Assembly: GCA_033875255.1 (NCBI GenBank)
Contig: JAWZSN010000006.1
Coordinates: 143,531 to 207,530, forward strand
Direction of reading: 5' to 3'
Length of the DNA: 64,000 nucleotides
From: Marinimicrococcus sp033875255
GTDB lineage: Bacteria > Pseudomonadota > Alphaproteobacteria > Geminicoccales > Geminicoccaceae
Shown here: positions 42,917 through 51,643 of the stretch, one piece after another
Layout: every line of letters starts with the position of its first letter
Numbering within the stretch: the first letter of the stretch is position 1
The notes under the pieces: model-generated
Database searches by the model: none
The model's input: only the letters and a program-made list of their open reading frames with translations
Told to the model about the DNA's origin: nothing
Program-made: the position numbers and the translations under genes

Positions 42917-44233
42917 CTAGCTCAGGGCCGGACCCATCAGCGTGTCGGGCAGCCAGGTGGCGATGCCGGGAAACAGGCAGAGCAGCACCATGCCGAGCAC
43001 CATGAGCAGCATGAAGGGCAAGGAGCCCTTGAGGATGGTCGGTAGCGGCACGTCCGGTGCGATTCCGTTGATGACGTAGAGGTTGAGGCCCACCGGCGGG
43101 GTGATCAGGCCCAGCTCCATGTTGACGGTCAGCATGACGCCGAACCAGATCGGGTCGAAGCCGGCCGAGGTCACGATCGGCAGCAGGATCGGCGTGGTCA
43201 TGAGGATGATGGCGGCCGGCGGCAGGAAGCAGCCGGCGACCAGCAGAAGCAGGTTGATCCAGCCCAGCAGCACCCAGCGATTGACCTCGAGCACGGCGAT
43301 CCACTCGGCCAGCGCCTGGGTGACATAGAGGCTGGCCAGCATGTAGCCGAACAGGATCGACGTGGCGATGATCATGAGGATCATCACCGATTCCTTGAGC
43401 GTGTCGCGGAAGATCGGCCAGAGATCGCGCCAGCGCCATACCTGGTAGACCAGCGCCACCAGCAGCAGGCACAGCATGGCGCCGACCCCGGCCGCCTCCG
43501 AAGGGGTGGCCACGCCGCCATAGAGTGCCCACACGACGCCCACGATGACCACCACGAACGGCAGCACCCGGGGCAGCGCCGCGAGCCGCTCGCGCAGGCT
43601 GTAGCGGCGGCCGGCGTCCGCGAGCGGCCCCTGCCGCCACGAGACGAAGAGCGCCCAGGCGGCAAACAGGCCGGTGAGCATCAGGCCGGGCATGACACCG
43701 GCGAGGAAGAGCCGGCCGATCGAGCTCTCGCTGGCGATGCCGTAGAGGATCATGGTGATCGAGGGCGGGATCAGGATGCCCAGCGTGCCGCCGGCGGCGA
43801 TGGCACCGGTGGCAAGGCCGGTGTCGTAACCGCGTCGGCGCATCTCCGGGATGCCCATCTTGCCGATGGCCGCACAGGTCGCGGGCGACGAGCCGGTGAG
43901 TGCCGCAAAGAGGGCGCACGCGCCGATATTGGCGACCGCGAGGCTGCCCGGCAGGCGGTGCAGCCAGCGCGCCAACGCCTCGTAGAGATCGCTGCCGGCG
44001 CGCGACGAGGCGACGGCAGCCCCCATCATCACGAACATCGGAATCGAGACGAGGGTGAAATCCTCGAGGCCGGCGAAGAGGGTGTCGGCGGTCGCCATCA
44101 CGCCGTACCAGCCGTCGAACACAGCGATGAAGCCGAAGGCTACGATGCCGAGGGCGAAGGCCACCGGCGTGCCGGTGGCGAGCACCAGCACGGTCACAAG
44201 GCAGATCACCAGACCCAGCGCCAGCGGGCTCAT
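42917..44233 (-). CDS. dctM: TRAP transporter large permease (DctM)
   Basis: The 438-residue protein has about 12 membrane helices and DctM motifs: IPMFVMMGAAVASSRAG, ALTGSSPATCAAIGKMGIPE, GAIAAGGTLGILIPPSITM and ELGLITPPVGLNLYVINGIA. It is the sodium- or proton-coupled translocation subunit for organic acids. The ATG at 44233 overlaps the DctQ stop (ATGA). The three TRAP genes are in the order P-Q-M on the minus strand. Confidence 0.93.
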   Translation of the reverse strand: MSPLALGLVICLVTVLVLATGTPVAFALGIVAFGFIAVFDGWYGVMATADTLFAGLEDFTLVSIPMFVMMGAAVASSRAGSDLYEALARWLHRLPGSLAVANIGACALFAALTGSSPATCAAIGKMGIPEMRRRGYDTGLATGAIAAGGTLGILIPPSITMILYGIASESSIGRLFLAGVMPGLMLTGLFAAWALFVSWRQGPLADAGRRYSLRERLAALPRVLPFVVVIVGVVWALYGGVATPSEAAGVGAMLCLLLVALVYQVWRWRDLWPIFRDTLKESVMILMIIATSILFGYMLASLYVTQALAEWIAVLEVNRWVLLGWINLLLLVAGCFLPPAAIILMTTPILLPIVTSAGFDPIWFGVMLTVNMELGLITPPVGLNLYVINGIAPDVPLPTILKGSLPFMLLMVLGMVLLCLFPGIATWLPDTLMGPALS

Positions 44234-44751
44234 GCCTCGGCTCCGCCCGGCAGCGCGCCGAAGGGCGGCATTCGGCCGGTGGCGACCGCCCAGACCTCGG
44301 CCACGTATTGCAGGCTCAAAAGCAGGCTGCCGACGGGCAGCGAGAGATAAGGGATCCAAAGGCGGGCGCGCCAGACCGAGCTCGTCTCCCAGCCCCCCGC
44401 CCAGGCCTCCCACCACCACTCGATGCTGGTGATGAACACCAGGACGCAGAAAACCAGGCCGATGAGCGAGGCCACGAGGCCCAGCACCCGCCTGGCGCCC
44501 GGGCCGAGCCACAGCGGCACCAGCTCGACATTGACGTGCCCGCGCAGCAGCAGCACGTAGGGCGCGCCCAGGAAGGTCGCGGCGACGAGGCTGAAGGTGA
44601 CGAACTCGTTCTGCCAGATGGCCGACTGGCCGAGCGCGTAGCGCACGAACAGCATCTGGCAGACGACCAGCACGGCCAGGAGGATCAGCCCGGCTGCGAC
44701 ATAGCCGGAGAGCCGGGACAGCCAGCTCACGGCGGCGGCGTAACGCTCCAT
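44230..44751 (-). CDS. dctQ: TRAP transporter small permease (DctQ)
   Basis: The 173-residue protein has four membrane helices and the DctQ pattern WQNEFVTFSLVAATFLGAPY, then RGHVNVELV. It pairs with DctM to form the membrane part of the tripartite transporter. It overlaps dctM by 4 bases and follows dctP by about 45 bases. Confidence 0.92.
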   Translation of the reverse strand: MERYAAAVSWLSRLSGYVAAGLILLAVLVVCQMLFVRYALGQSAIWQNEFVTFSLVAATFLGAPYVLLLRGHVNVELVPLWLGPGARRVLGLVASLIGLVFCVLVFITSIEWWWEAWAGGWETSSVWRARLWIPYLSLPVGSLLLSLQYVAEVWAVATGRMPPFGALPGGAEA

Positions 44752-44795
44752 CCTCGCACCTCTTTTCCGTTACCCTGCCCGGCGCGCCCCGTGCC

Positions 44796-45791
44796 TCACT
44801 TCACCTCGAGCGCCATGTCGATGAGCTCCTGCCCGTTCGGGACCTGCTCGGCAAAGCTCTTGTAGGAGGTGCGGCGTGCCACCTCGCGCCACATGTCGGC
44901 CTGCTCGGGGGTCATCGTCACCACCTCGACGCCGGCCTTCTCGAAGGTGGCGACCAGCTCCTCGTCGAGCTTGCGGCTCTCCTCGGCGAAATAGTCCTCG
45001 GCCTTCTTGGCCGCCTTCATCAGCGCGTCTCGCTGCTTCTCGTCGAGCCGCTCGAAGCTGCGCTTGGACATCAAGACGGGCTCGTACATGAACCAGAGAG
45101 CGTTCTCGCCGGGTGCCGTCAGGCACTTGAGCTGCTCGTAGAGGCGGAACGAGACGAAGCTGCCGCTGGAGGTGTCGGTAGCCTCGGCGACGCCGGTCTG
45201 CAGCGCGCTATAGACCTCGTTGCTGGGGATGTTGATGATCGAGGCGCCGGCCCCGGCCCACATCTCGGCGAAGGTGGCGCCGGCCGAGCGCGCCTTGAGG
45301 CCCTGCACGTCGTCGGGCTCGAGGATGCACTTGTCCTTGCTGCCGAAGCCGCCAGCCAGCCAGGCGTCGGCCAGCACCACCACCCCGGCCTCCTCGATCT
45401 CCTTCTTGATCTCGGCCATGAAGGGCGACTCGTTGAGGCGCCTCGCATGAGCGTGGTTCTTGACCAGGCCTGGCATCAAGGTGGCGCCGAAAGCGGCATG
45501 GCGACCGCTCGCATAGTCGAGCGGGAACGAGGTGATGTCGATCTGGCCCTTGAGCATCGCCTGCCACTGCTCCTTGGCCTTGACCAGCGAGGCGCCGGGA
45601 TAGACGCGGATCTCGAGGCCGACATCCGCGGCCGCGACCTCGCGGGCGATCATCTGCACCATCTCGTCGCGCACGTCGCCCTTGCCGCCGGGGAACTGGT
45701 GCGAGGCCTTGAGGGTGGTGGCAGCCTCGGCGGCGCCGAAGGCGGCAAGGCAGGTGGCCGCCACGAGGGCAGCGAGAAGACGATCGCGCAT
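44796..45791 (-). CDS. dctP: TRAP transporter solute-binding protein (DctP)
   Basis: The 331-residue protein begins with a Sec signal peptide (MRDRLLAALVAATCLAAFGAAEA) cut after AEA. The mature part has LKASHQFPGGKGD, YPGASLVKAKEQW and LKARSAGATFAEM; the last carries the Arg that usually binds the substrate carboxylate. GGGAGGC precedes the ATG at 45791. It delivers an organic acid to DctQM. Lactate dehydrogenase is divergently transcribed next to it, so a 2-hydroxy acid such as lactate is a reasonable but unproven substrate. Confidence 0.92.
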   Translation of the reverse strand: MRDRLLAALVAATCLAAFGAAEAATTLKASHQFPGGKGDVRDEMVQMIAREVAAADVGLEIRVYPGASLVKAKEQWQAMLKGQIDITSFPLDYASGRHAAFGATLMPGLVKNHAHARRLNESPFMAEIKKEIEEAGVVVLADAWLAGGFGSKDKCILEPDDVQGLKARSAGATFAEMWAGAGASIINIPSNEVYSALQTGVAEATDTSSGSFVSFRLYEQLKCLTAPGENALWFMYEPVLMSKRSFERLDEKQRDALMKAAKKAEDYFAEESRKLDEELVATFEKAGVEVVTMTPEQADMWREVARRTSYKSFAEQVPNGQELIDMALEVK

Positions 45792-45906
45792 GGTAGCCTC
45801 CCATTCTTGTCGATCCTGCGACCCGTGACCCGAACCGCGGTGCAGGTCAAGCAGCCAGGCAGGCCCCGGCCCGCGAGGCCGTTTCAAGAGCCGGAGGAGA
45901 AACGTC

Positions 45907-46848
45907 ATGAAGGTCGGAATCGTCGGTGCCGGCATGGTCGGCGCCGCCGCCGCCAACGCGCTGGTGCTGAGCCGGACCGCCGACACGATCGTGCTGGTCG
46001 ACATCGACCGCCGCCGCGCCGAAGCCGAGGCCGAGGACGTGCGCCATGCAAGCCCCTTTGCCGGCGGCGCGCGCCTGTCGGCCGGCAGCTGGACGGACCT
46101 CGCCGGGGCGGGCGTCGTTATCATCGCCGCCGGCGTCGGCCAGAAGCCCGGCGAGAGCCGCCTCGAGCTGCTCGCCCGCAACCAGGCGGTGTTCGAGGCC
46201 GTCATTCCGAAAGTCCTCGAGGCGGCGCCGGATTGCGTGCTCCTGGTCGCCACCAACCCGGTCGACGTGATGACCTCCGTCGCCACCAGGATCTCGGGCC
46301 TGCCGGCGGCCCGCGTCGTCGGCTCGGGGACGATCCTCGACACGGCCCGTTTTCGCGCCTGCCTCGCCAGCCATCTGGAGGTGGCGCCGGGCTCGATCCA
46401 CGCTTATGTGCTGGGCGAGCATGGCGACAGCGAGGTGTTGTGCTTCTCGGCCGCACATATCGGCGGCATCCCCCTGCCCGCCTTCGCCGAGCAGGCCCGG
46501 CGGCCGCTGGACGAGGCGGCGATGACCCGGATCGACGAGGAGGTACGGCATGCCGCCTACCGGATCATCGCCGGCAAGGGGGCTACATGGTACGGTATCG
46601 CCGCCGGCCTCGTCCGTATCGTCCGTGCCATCGATGCCGACGAGCGCGCCCTCCTGACCGTCTCCAGCGTGGGTGCAGCTCCCGATGGCGGGCCGCCGCT
46701 GGCGATGTCGCTGCCTCGTCTCGTGGGGCGCGGCGGCATCCTGCGCACCCTCGAGCCCCGCCTCGACGCGCGCGAGCTGGAGCTGCTGCGACGCAGCGCC
46801 GTCGTGCTGCGCGCCGCTGGCGGCAACAGCCCGGAGAGCACCCCGTGA
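45907..46848 (+). CDS. ldh: L-lactate dehydrogenase
   Basis: The 313-residue protein shows the NAD loop GAGMVGAAAANAL, the substrate loop AAGVGQKPGESRLELLARN (Gln rather than Arg at the discriminating position, favouring lactate over malate), GTILDTARFR with the substrate Arg, and GEHGDSEV with the catalytic His. It interconverts pyruvate and L-lactate with NADH. CGGAGGAG precedes the ATG. Its stop overlaps the start of the next kinase (GTGA), so the two are coupled. The divergent neighbour is a TRAP transporter. Confidence 0.92.
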   Translation: MKVGIVGAGMVGAAAANALVLSRTADTIVLVDIDRRRAEAEAEDVRHASPFAGGARLSAGSWTDLAGAGVVIIAAGVGQKPGESRLELLARNQAVFEAVIPKVLEAAPDCVLLVATNPVDVMTSVATRISGLPAARVVGSGTILDTARFRACLASHLEVAPGSIHAYVLGEHGDSEVLCFSAAHIGGIPLPAFAEQARRPLDEAAMTRIDEEVRHAAYRIIAGKGATWYGIAAGLVRIVRAIDADERALLTVSSVGAAPDGGPPLAMSLPRLVGRGGILRTLEPRLDARELELLRRSAVVLRAAGGNSPESTP

Positions 46849-47792
46849 GGCCGATCGTCACCTTGACCCCGAATCCGGCTATCGACGCGAGCTGCGTGGC
46901 CGATCGGGTCGTGCCGCTGCGCAAGATCCGCACCGGTAACGACAGCTACGATCCGGGTGGCGGCGGCATCAATGCGGCCCGGGTAATCCGCGAGCTGGGC
47001 GGCGAGGCCTTCGCCGTCTATCTGGCCGGCGGGCTCACCGGCGATGCGCTGGACGGGCTGATGCGCCATCACGGCGTGCCGTTCCATAGGGTACGCTGCG
47101 CCGGCATGACCCGGGTGAGCCACGCCGTCTTCGAGCGCCGTAGCGGCCAGGAGTTCCGCTTCACACCGGAAGGCCCGGCCATCACCGCCGGTGAATGGCG
47201 CGAGATGCTGGCCTTTCTCGCGCTCCTCGATCTCGACCTCGTGGTGGCGAGCGGCAGCCTGCCGCCCGGCCTTCCCCAGGATGCCTGGCTGGAGGTGGCC
47301 GAGACGGTGCACGGCAAGGGCGGGCGTCTGGTGGTGGACACGTCGGGCCCGGCGCTGCGGTCGATGATCGAGGCCGGCTGTTATCTCGCGAAACCGAACC
47401 TGGCCGAGCTGGAGAGCCTTCTCGGCCGGCCCCTGCGCGAGCCGGCAGCGGTGGAGGAAGCGGCTCGCGAGCTGGTCGGCCGCGGCCGCGTCGAGCTTCT
47501 CGCGGTGAGCCTGGGCAAGGACGGAGCGCTGCTCGCCGGCGCGCACGGCGTGACCCGCCTCGCCGCCCCCGCCGTGCCGGTCCGCAGCGCCGTGGGCGCC
47601 GGCGACAGCTTCCTTGCCGCCATGGCGCTCGCCCTGTCGCGAGGCACATCACCCCCCGATGCCCTGGCCTGGGCGGTTGCCGCGGGCGCTGCAGCCGTGC
47701 TCACCCCCGGCACCGGGCTGTGCCGCCGTGCCGATGTTGAGCGTCTCCATCGCGAGATCGCCGGAGGTCGCGTCGGCTCCCCGGCCCCGTGA
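46845..47792 (+). CDS. pfkB: PfkB-type sugar-phosphate kinase (phosphofructokinase-like)
   Basis: The 315-residue protein starts with GTG at 46845, overlapping the ldh stop. It has TLTPNPAIDAS, DPGGGGINAARVIRELGG and the C-terminal VGAGDSFLAAMALALSRG with the catalytic Asp. The four-glycine motif is characteristic of 6-phosphofructokinase 2 rather than most 1-phosphofructokinases, which normally have GGKGIN. It would feed glycolysis; coupling to lactate dehydrogenase fits a fermentative or overflow module. The exact sugar phosphate cannot be fixed from sequence. Confidence 0.87.
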   Translation: MRPIVTLTPNPAIDASCVADRVVPLRKIRTGNDSYDPGGGGINAARVIRELGGEAFAVYLAGGLTGDALDGLMRHHGVPFHRVRCAGMTRVSHAVFERRSGQEFRFTPEGPAITAGEWREMLAFLALLDLDLVVASGSLPPGLPQDAWLEVAETVHGKGGRLVVDTSGPALRSMIEAGCYLAKPNLAELESLLGRPLREPAAVEEAARELVGRGRVELLAVSLGKDGALLAGAHGVTRLAAPAVPVRSAVGAGDSFLAAMALALSRGTSPPDALAWAVAAGAAAVLTPGTGLCRRADVERLHREIAGGRVGSPAP

Positions 47793-47828
47793 CGGGGGCG
47801 CGGGGAGCCTGCGGTCGCTGCGGCGTAC

Positions 47829-48005
47829 CTATTGCGTCGTGGCGGGCGGCGGCTCGGTTGTCGCCGGCGGCGCGGTCGTCGCCGGGGGCGTGGCGGGTTC
47901 GGTAACCGGCGCCGGCGTCTCGCCGGCGAAGCCGAACAGGTAGATGAGGATCACCACGACCACGACTGCCGCGATGATGTACCAGAGCCGGTTTCCAGAC
48001 AGCAT
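47829..48005 (-). CDS. 58-residue single-span membrane protein with Pro/Thr tail
   Basis: This frame is too short for usual ORF cut-offs but looks real. It has GGAGGCAGG directly before the ATG at 48005, an N-terminal helix (NRLWYIIAAVVVVVILIYLF, about 5-24), and then a low-complexity tail of repeating TPPATT/APPATT units. The helix plus Pro/Thr tail suggests an inner-membrane anchor with a flexible periplasmic extension. Function unknown. It ends 37 bases from the convergent pfkB gene. The 117 bases between it and the next gene upstream show no further gene. Confidence 0.7.
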   Translation of the reverse strand: MLSGNRLWYIIAAVVVVVILIYLFGFAGETPAPVTEPATPPATTAPPATTEPPPATTQ

Positions 48006-48122
48006 CCTGCCTCCGCTCCTTCGAGGACTGGGACTTCAAGCCCTTATCCTCTCATGGACGCGGCAGCGGCGGCAAATGTTCCGGCGAGGACCCGCGGCCA
48101 CCGGCGCAGCCGCGGCAACGCC

Positions 48123-49130
48123 TCAGTTCATTCCGCGCTCGAAGGTCTGCCGATAGGCGAACAGGCCGGTGGCGCCGCCGGTATGCAGGAAGACCACATT
48201 CTCCTCCCTGGAGAACTGCCCCTTGCGGACCAGGTCGATCAGGCCGGCAGCACCCTTGCCGCTGTAGACCGGGTCGAGCAGCAAGCCCTCGTGGCGAGCG
48301 AAGAGCTGCACCGCCTCCCGCATGCTGTCGGTCGGAACGCCGTAGCCGCCGCCCACATAGTCGCAGTTGGCGACCACCGCCGAGCGCTCGATGCCGCCCC
48401 GGACCGCGAGCTTCTCGGCCACCCGGCAGGCGAGATTGTAGACGTTCTCCTCCTGCTTGGCCTTCGGCGCGCGCACCCCGATGCCCAGCACCGGGATATG
48501 GCTGTTGAGGGCCTCGAAGCCGGTCACGAGGCCGGCCTGGGTGCCGGCCGAGCCGGTGGCGTGCACCAGATGGTCGATCCTGAGGCCGCGCTCATTCGCT
48601 TGGTAGGTGAGCTCGATGGCGCAGTTGACGTAGCCCAGGGCCCCGGTCTCGTTGGAGCCGCCGCCGGGGATCAGATAGGGCTTGCCGCCGCTGCTGCGCA
48701 CCTCCTCGGCCACCGGCTCCATGGCGGCGTTCATGTCGCCGCCGGCCGGATAGGGCCGCAGCTCGGCGCCGAACAGCCGGTCGAGCAGCACGTTGCCGTT
48801 CTTCAGATAATCCTCGTCGTCCGTCTCGACCCGGTTTTCCAGAAGGATGATGCAGCGCAGGCCGAGCTTCGCGGCAATCGCCGCGGTCTGCCGCCCGTGA
48901 TTGGTCTGCACGGCACCCTGGGTGATGATGGTGTCGGCGCCGCGGGCCACCGCATCGGCCATCAGGAACTCGAGCTTGCGGGTCTTGTTGCCGCCGGTGG
49001 CGAGCCCGGTGCAGTCGTCGCGCTTGACCCAGAGCCTGGGCCCGCCGAGGACCCTGCTCAGGCTCTCCATCGGCTCGAGCGGCGTGGGCAGATGGGCGAA
49101 ATGCAGGCGGGGAAAGCGTGCGAGATGCAT
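48123..49130 (-). CDS. D-cysteine desulfhydrase family PLP enzyme
   Basis: The 335-residue protein is of the ACC deaminase/D-cysteine desulfhydrase family. It opens MHLARFPRLHFAHLPTPLEP, has KRDDCTGLATGGNKTRKLEF with the PLP lysine, QTNHGRQTAA and the phosphate loop ATGSAGTQAGL. Members deaminate D-cysteine or, in some marine bacteria (CuyA), L-cysteate; sequence alone does not separate these well. The gene looks complete, and an Asp/Glu-racemase-like gene lies immediately upstream on the same strand (50 bases), so amino-acid stereochemistry or sulfonate use are both possible themes. Confidence 0.85.
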   Translation of the reverse strand: MHLARFPRLHFAHLPTPLEPMESLSRVLGGPRLWVKRDDCTGLATGGNKTRKLEFLMADAVARGADTIITQGAVQTNHGRQTAAIAAKLGLRCIILLENRVETDDEDYLKNGNVLLDRLFGAELRPYPAGGDMNAAMEPVAEEVRSSGGKPYLIPGGGSNETGALGYVNCAIELTYQANERGLRIDHLVHATGSAGTQAGLVTGFEALNSHIPVLGIGVRAPKAKQEENVYNLACRVAEKLAVRGGIERSAVVANCDYVGGGYGVPTDSMREAVQLFARHEGLLLDPVYSGKGAAGLIDLVRKGQFSREENVVFLHTGGATGLFAYRQTFERGMN

Positions 49131-49179
49131 CTTGGCCTCCTTGATCTGGGTCCCCGCCTATGGCGTGTGGCGATGACGG

Positions 49180-49932
49180 TCAACCGCCCGAAGGCGCGTG
49201 GCCACCCTGCATCGGCAGCGGACGGCGGCGTTTGCCATAGGCGACCGTGGCCTCGGCGAGGATGGCGGTGCTGTCGACCAGCGGCCGCGAGAGGTCGCCC
49301 TCGCCCAGCACCAGCGGCACCTCGGTGCACGCGGCGATCACCGCCTCCGCACCCCGCGCGATCAGCGCCTCGCCCAGCGCCCGCATGCCATCGGCTACGG
49401 CCCCGCCCCTCTCGCCGGCCTTGATCGCGTACATCAGCTCCATGAACCGCGCCTGCTCGGACCCGTCCGTCACCACCGGCTCGAAGCCGCGACGGCGCAG
49501 CGCCTTCTCGTAGAGGCCCGCCTGGCGGCAGCCGCCCGCAGCGAGCACCCCGAAGCGGCGCGCCTCGGGCAGGCGGCGGGCCAGCGCGGCGCAGGTCTCC
49601 TCGACGATGCTCACGGATGGCACCCGCACTGCTGCCCGGATCCCGGCCTCGTAGAAATGCGCGGTGTTGCAGGCCATCACGAGAAAATCCGCACCGGCCT
49701 CCTCGAGCCGTTGCGCCATGGCGACCAATGCCGGGCCCGAGGATGGCCCGCGGCAGGCGATGGCATCATTTCGGTTGGGAACCTTGGGATTGCAATCAAC
49801 CAGAAGATGCAGATGCCCCTGGTCGCTGCGCGCCCCGCACAGCGCCAGCACCTTGCCCATGAAGTCCAGGGTCGCCTCGGGCCCCAGCCCGCCCAGCACC
49901 CCCACCGTCAGATCACCCTGCGGCTGCTTCAT
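49180..49932 (-). CDS. Aspartate/glutamate racemase family protein
   Basis: The 250-residue protein has the two catalytic cysteines in the expected settings, ACNTAHF and IAACTEVPLVL, and the opening VGVLGGLGPEATLDFMGKV of aspartate racemase-like proteins. It should racemise Asp, Glu or a related acid without PLP. The ATG at 49932 follows GGGAGGCGTTGATCAGGGA; the frame is open 45 codons further upstream, but that part shows no family similarity. It is likely co-transcribed with the desulfhydrase-family gene. Confidence 0.87.
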   Translation of the reverse strand: MKQPQGDLTVGVLGGLGPEATLDFMGKVLALCGARSDQGHLHLLVDCNPKVPNRNDAIACRGPSSGPALVAMAQRLEEAGADFLVMACNTAHFYEAGIRAAVRVPSVSIVEETCAALARRLPEARRFGVLAAGGCRQAGLYEKALRRRGFEPVVTDGSEQARFMELMYAIKAGERGGAVADGMRALGEALIARGAEAVIAACTEVPLVLGEGDLSRPLVDSTAILAEATVAYGKRRRPLPMQGGHAPSGG

Positions 49933-50141
49933 TCCCTGATCAACGCCTCCCTTGACGCCCTGCGCCCCGCTGGTCGCGCCGCTTGCACCGCCGGCGATCT
50001 TGTCTAGCCGCTGTGCCGGGGCTTGCCCATGAGCGCGAAGGGGCGATGATCGTCCTGTTCGCAGCATTGTCAGCCGCCGGCAGCTTCGCTAGGCAGCCCT
50101 TCGCCTCGGCCCGCCCATCCCGCCCACCCTGCGAGGATCCC

Positions 50142-50771
50142 ATGCGCCACCTGACCGTCGTCGATCACCCGCTCGTCCAGCACAAGCTCACGCTGCTGCG
50201 GATGAGGCAGACACCAACCGCCGAGTTTCGCCGGCTGGTGAACGAGATTGCGCTGCTGCTGGCCTACGAGATCACCCGCGACCTGCCGCTCGAGGAGGTT
50301 CCGATCGAGACACCCCTCATGCCGGCCCGGAGCAAGGTGCTGGCAGGCAAGAAGGTGTGCATCGTGTCGATCCTGCGGGCCGGCGACGGCCTGCTCGAGG
50401 GCATGCTCGACCTCATCCCTTCGGCCCGGGTCGGCCATATCGGCCTCTACCGCGATCCTGTGACCCTGCAGCCGGTCGACTACTACTACAAGGTGCCCCA
50501 GGACATCGCCGAGCGGCCGGTGATCGTCGTCGACCCGATGCTGGCCACGGCCAACTCGGCGGCACGGGCCATTGCCCGGCTCAAGGAGAGCGGCGCCCGT
50601 GACATCAAGTTCGCCTGCCTGCTGGCAGCCCCCGAAGGTCTCGCGCGGATGAAGGAGGCCCACCCCGACGTGCCCGTCTTCACCGCCTCCCTCGACGACG
50701 GGCTCGACGACCATGGCTATATCCTGCCCGGCCTGGGCGACGCCGGCGACCGGCTGTTCGGGACGAAGTGA
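50142..50771 (+). CDS. upp: Uracil phosphoribosyltransferase
   Basis: The 209-residue protein is a full-length Upp. It starts HLTVVDHPLVQHKLTLLR, has VSILRAGDGLLEGML, the PRPP-binding loop VIVVDPMLATANSA, and the C-terminal GYILPGLGDAGDRLFGT that binds uracil. It makes UMP from uracil and PRPP in pyrimidine salvage. The ATG at 50142 has GCGAGGAT upstream; an in-frame extension to 49983 is a shadow. A strong hairpin separates it from the convergent phaB. Confidence 0.95.
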   Translation: MRHLTVVDHPLVQHKLTLLRMRQTPTAEFRRLVNEIALLLAYEITRDLPLEEVPIETPLMPARSKVLAGKKVCIVSILRAGDGLLEGMLDLIPSARVGHIGLYRDPVTLQPVDYYYKVPQDIAERPVIVVDPMLATANSAARAIARLKESGARDIKFACLLAAPEGLARMKEAHPDVPVFTASLDDGLDDHGYILPGLGDAGDRLFGTK

Positions 50772-50777
50772 GGGAGC

Positions 50778-50804
50778 GCGTCGGGCCGGCCGGCGGCCCG
50801 ACGC
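50778..50804. terminator. Hairpin between convergent upp and phaB
   Basis: GCGTCGGGCC and GGCCCGACGC form a perfect 10-bp stem with a 7-nt loop, centred in the 40-base gap between the two convergent stop codons. It probably ends transcripts from both sides, although neither side has a T-run. Confidence 0.55.
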
Positions 50805-50811
50805 ATGCGGC

Positions 50812-51537
50812 TCAGCACATGTACTGGCCGCCATTGATGGTGATCGTCGAGCCGGTGATAAAACCGGCATCCTCGCTGGCGAGGAAGGTGACGCAGCGTG
50901 CGACCTCCTCGGGCTCGCCCAGCCGGCCTACCGGGATCTGCGGCAGGATCTTGGCCTTGAGCACGTCCTCGGGCACGGCACGGACCATCTCCGTGCCGAT
51001 ATAGCCGGGTGCCACGACGTTGACGGTGATGCCCTTGGCGGCATTCTCCTGGGCCAGCGACTTGCTGAAGCCCACCACCCCGGCCTTGGCCGCGGCGTAG
51101 TTGGACTGGCCGAACTGGCCCTTTTGCCCGTTGATCGAGGAGATCGTGATGATGCGGCCGAAGCTTCGCGCCCGCATGCCCTCGATCACCAGCCGAGAGA
51201 GGTTGAAGACCGAATCGAGATTGGTGCGGATCACCGACTGCCACTGCTCGGCGGTCATCTTGTGGAGCGTCGTATCGCGGGTGATTCCGGCATTGTTGAC
51301 CAGCACGTCGACCGGCCCGAGCGCCTTCTCGACCGCCGCGATTCCCTGTCGGCAGGCCTCGAAGTCGCCCACGTCCCATCTGAAGACCAAAATGCCGGTC
51401 TTGCTCTCGAAGGCGCGCGCTGCCTCCTCGTTGCCGGCGAAGCTCGCCGCGACCTTGTAGCCCGCCTCCTTGAGACCGACGGAGATGGCGGCGCCGATGC
51501 CCCGCGTCCCCCCCGTCACCAGAGCAACTCGCGTCAT
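50812..51537 (-). CDS. phaB: Acetoacetyl-CoA reductase
   Basis: The 241-residue SDR shows TGGTRGIGAAI, NNAGITRDTTLHKM, ISSINGQKGQFGQSNYAAAK (Ser-Tyr-Lys triad) and the end GSTITINGGQYM, all characteristic of PhaB rather than FabG. It reduces acetoacetyl-CoA to (R)-3-hydroxybutyryl-CoA with NADPH for polyhydroxybutyrate synthesis. phaA lies just upstream on the same strand. No polymerase (phaC) is in the window. Confidence 0.94.
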   Translation of the reverse strand: MTRVALVTGGTRGIGAAISVGLKEAGYKVAASFAGNEEAARAFESKTGILVFRWDVGDFEACRQGIAAVEKALGPVDVLVNNAGITRDTTLHKMTAEQWQSVIRTNLDSVFNLSRLVIEGMRARSFGRIITISSINGQKGQFGQSNYAAAKAGVVGFSKSLAQENAAKGITVNVVAPGYIGTEMVRAVPEDVLKAKILPQIPVGRLGEPEEVARCVTFLASEDAGFITGSTITINGGQYMC

Positions 51538-51612
51538 CGATCTCTCCCTTCGCGGACGTCAGCCTCGTTTCCGGTTCGCCGGCTTCAGGCCGGTCTTTCT
51601 CGTGCCGCGCAA

Positions 51613-51635
51613 GGCGGGCGGCGAGGCCGCCCGCC
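51613..51635 (-). terminator. Hairpin between phaA and phaB
   Basis: GGCGGGCGGC pairs with GCCGCCCGCC around a 3-nt loop, a perfect 10-bp stem within the 106-base gap after phaA. It could attenuate read-through from phaA into phaB or protect the phaA mRNA end. No T-run on the minus strand. Confidence 0.45.
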
Positions 51636-51643
51636 CCGCCGGA

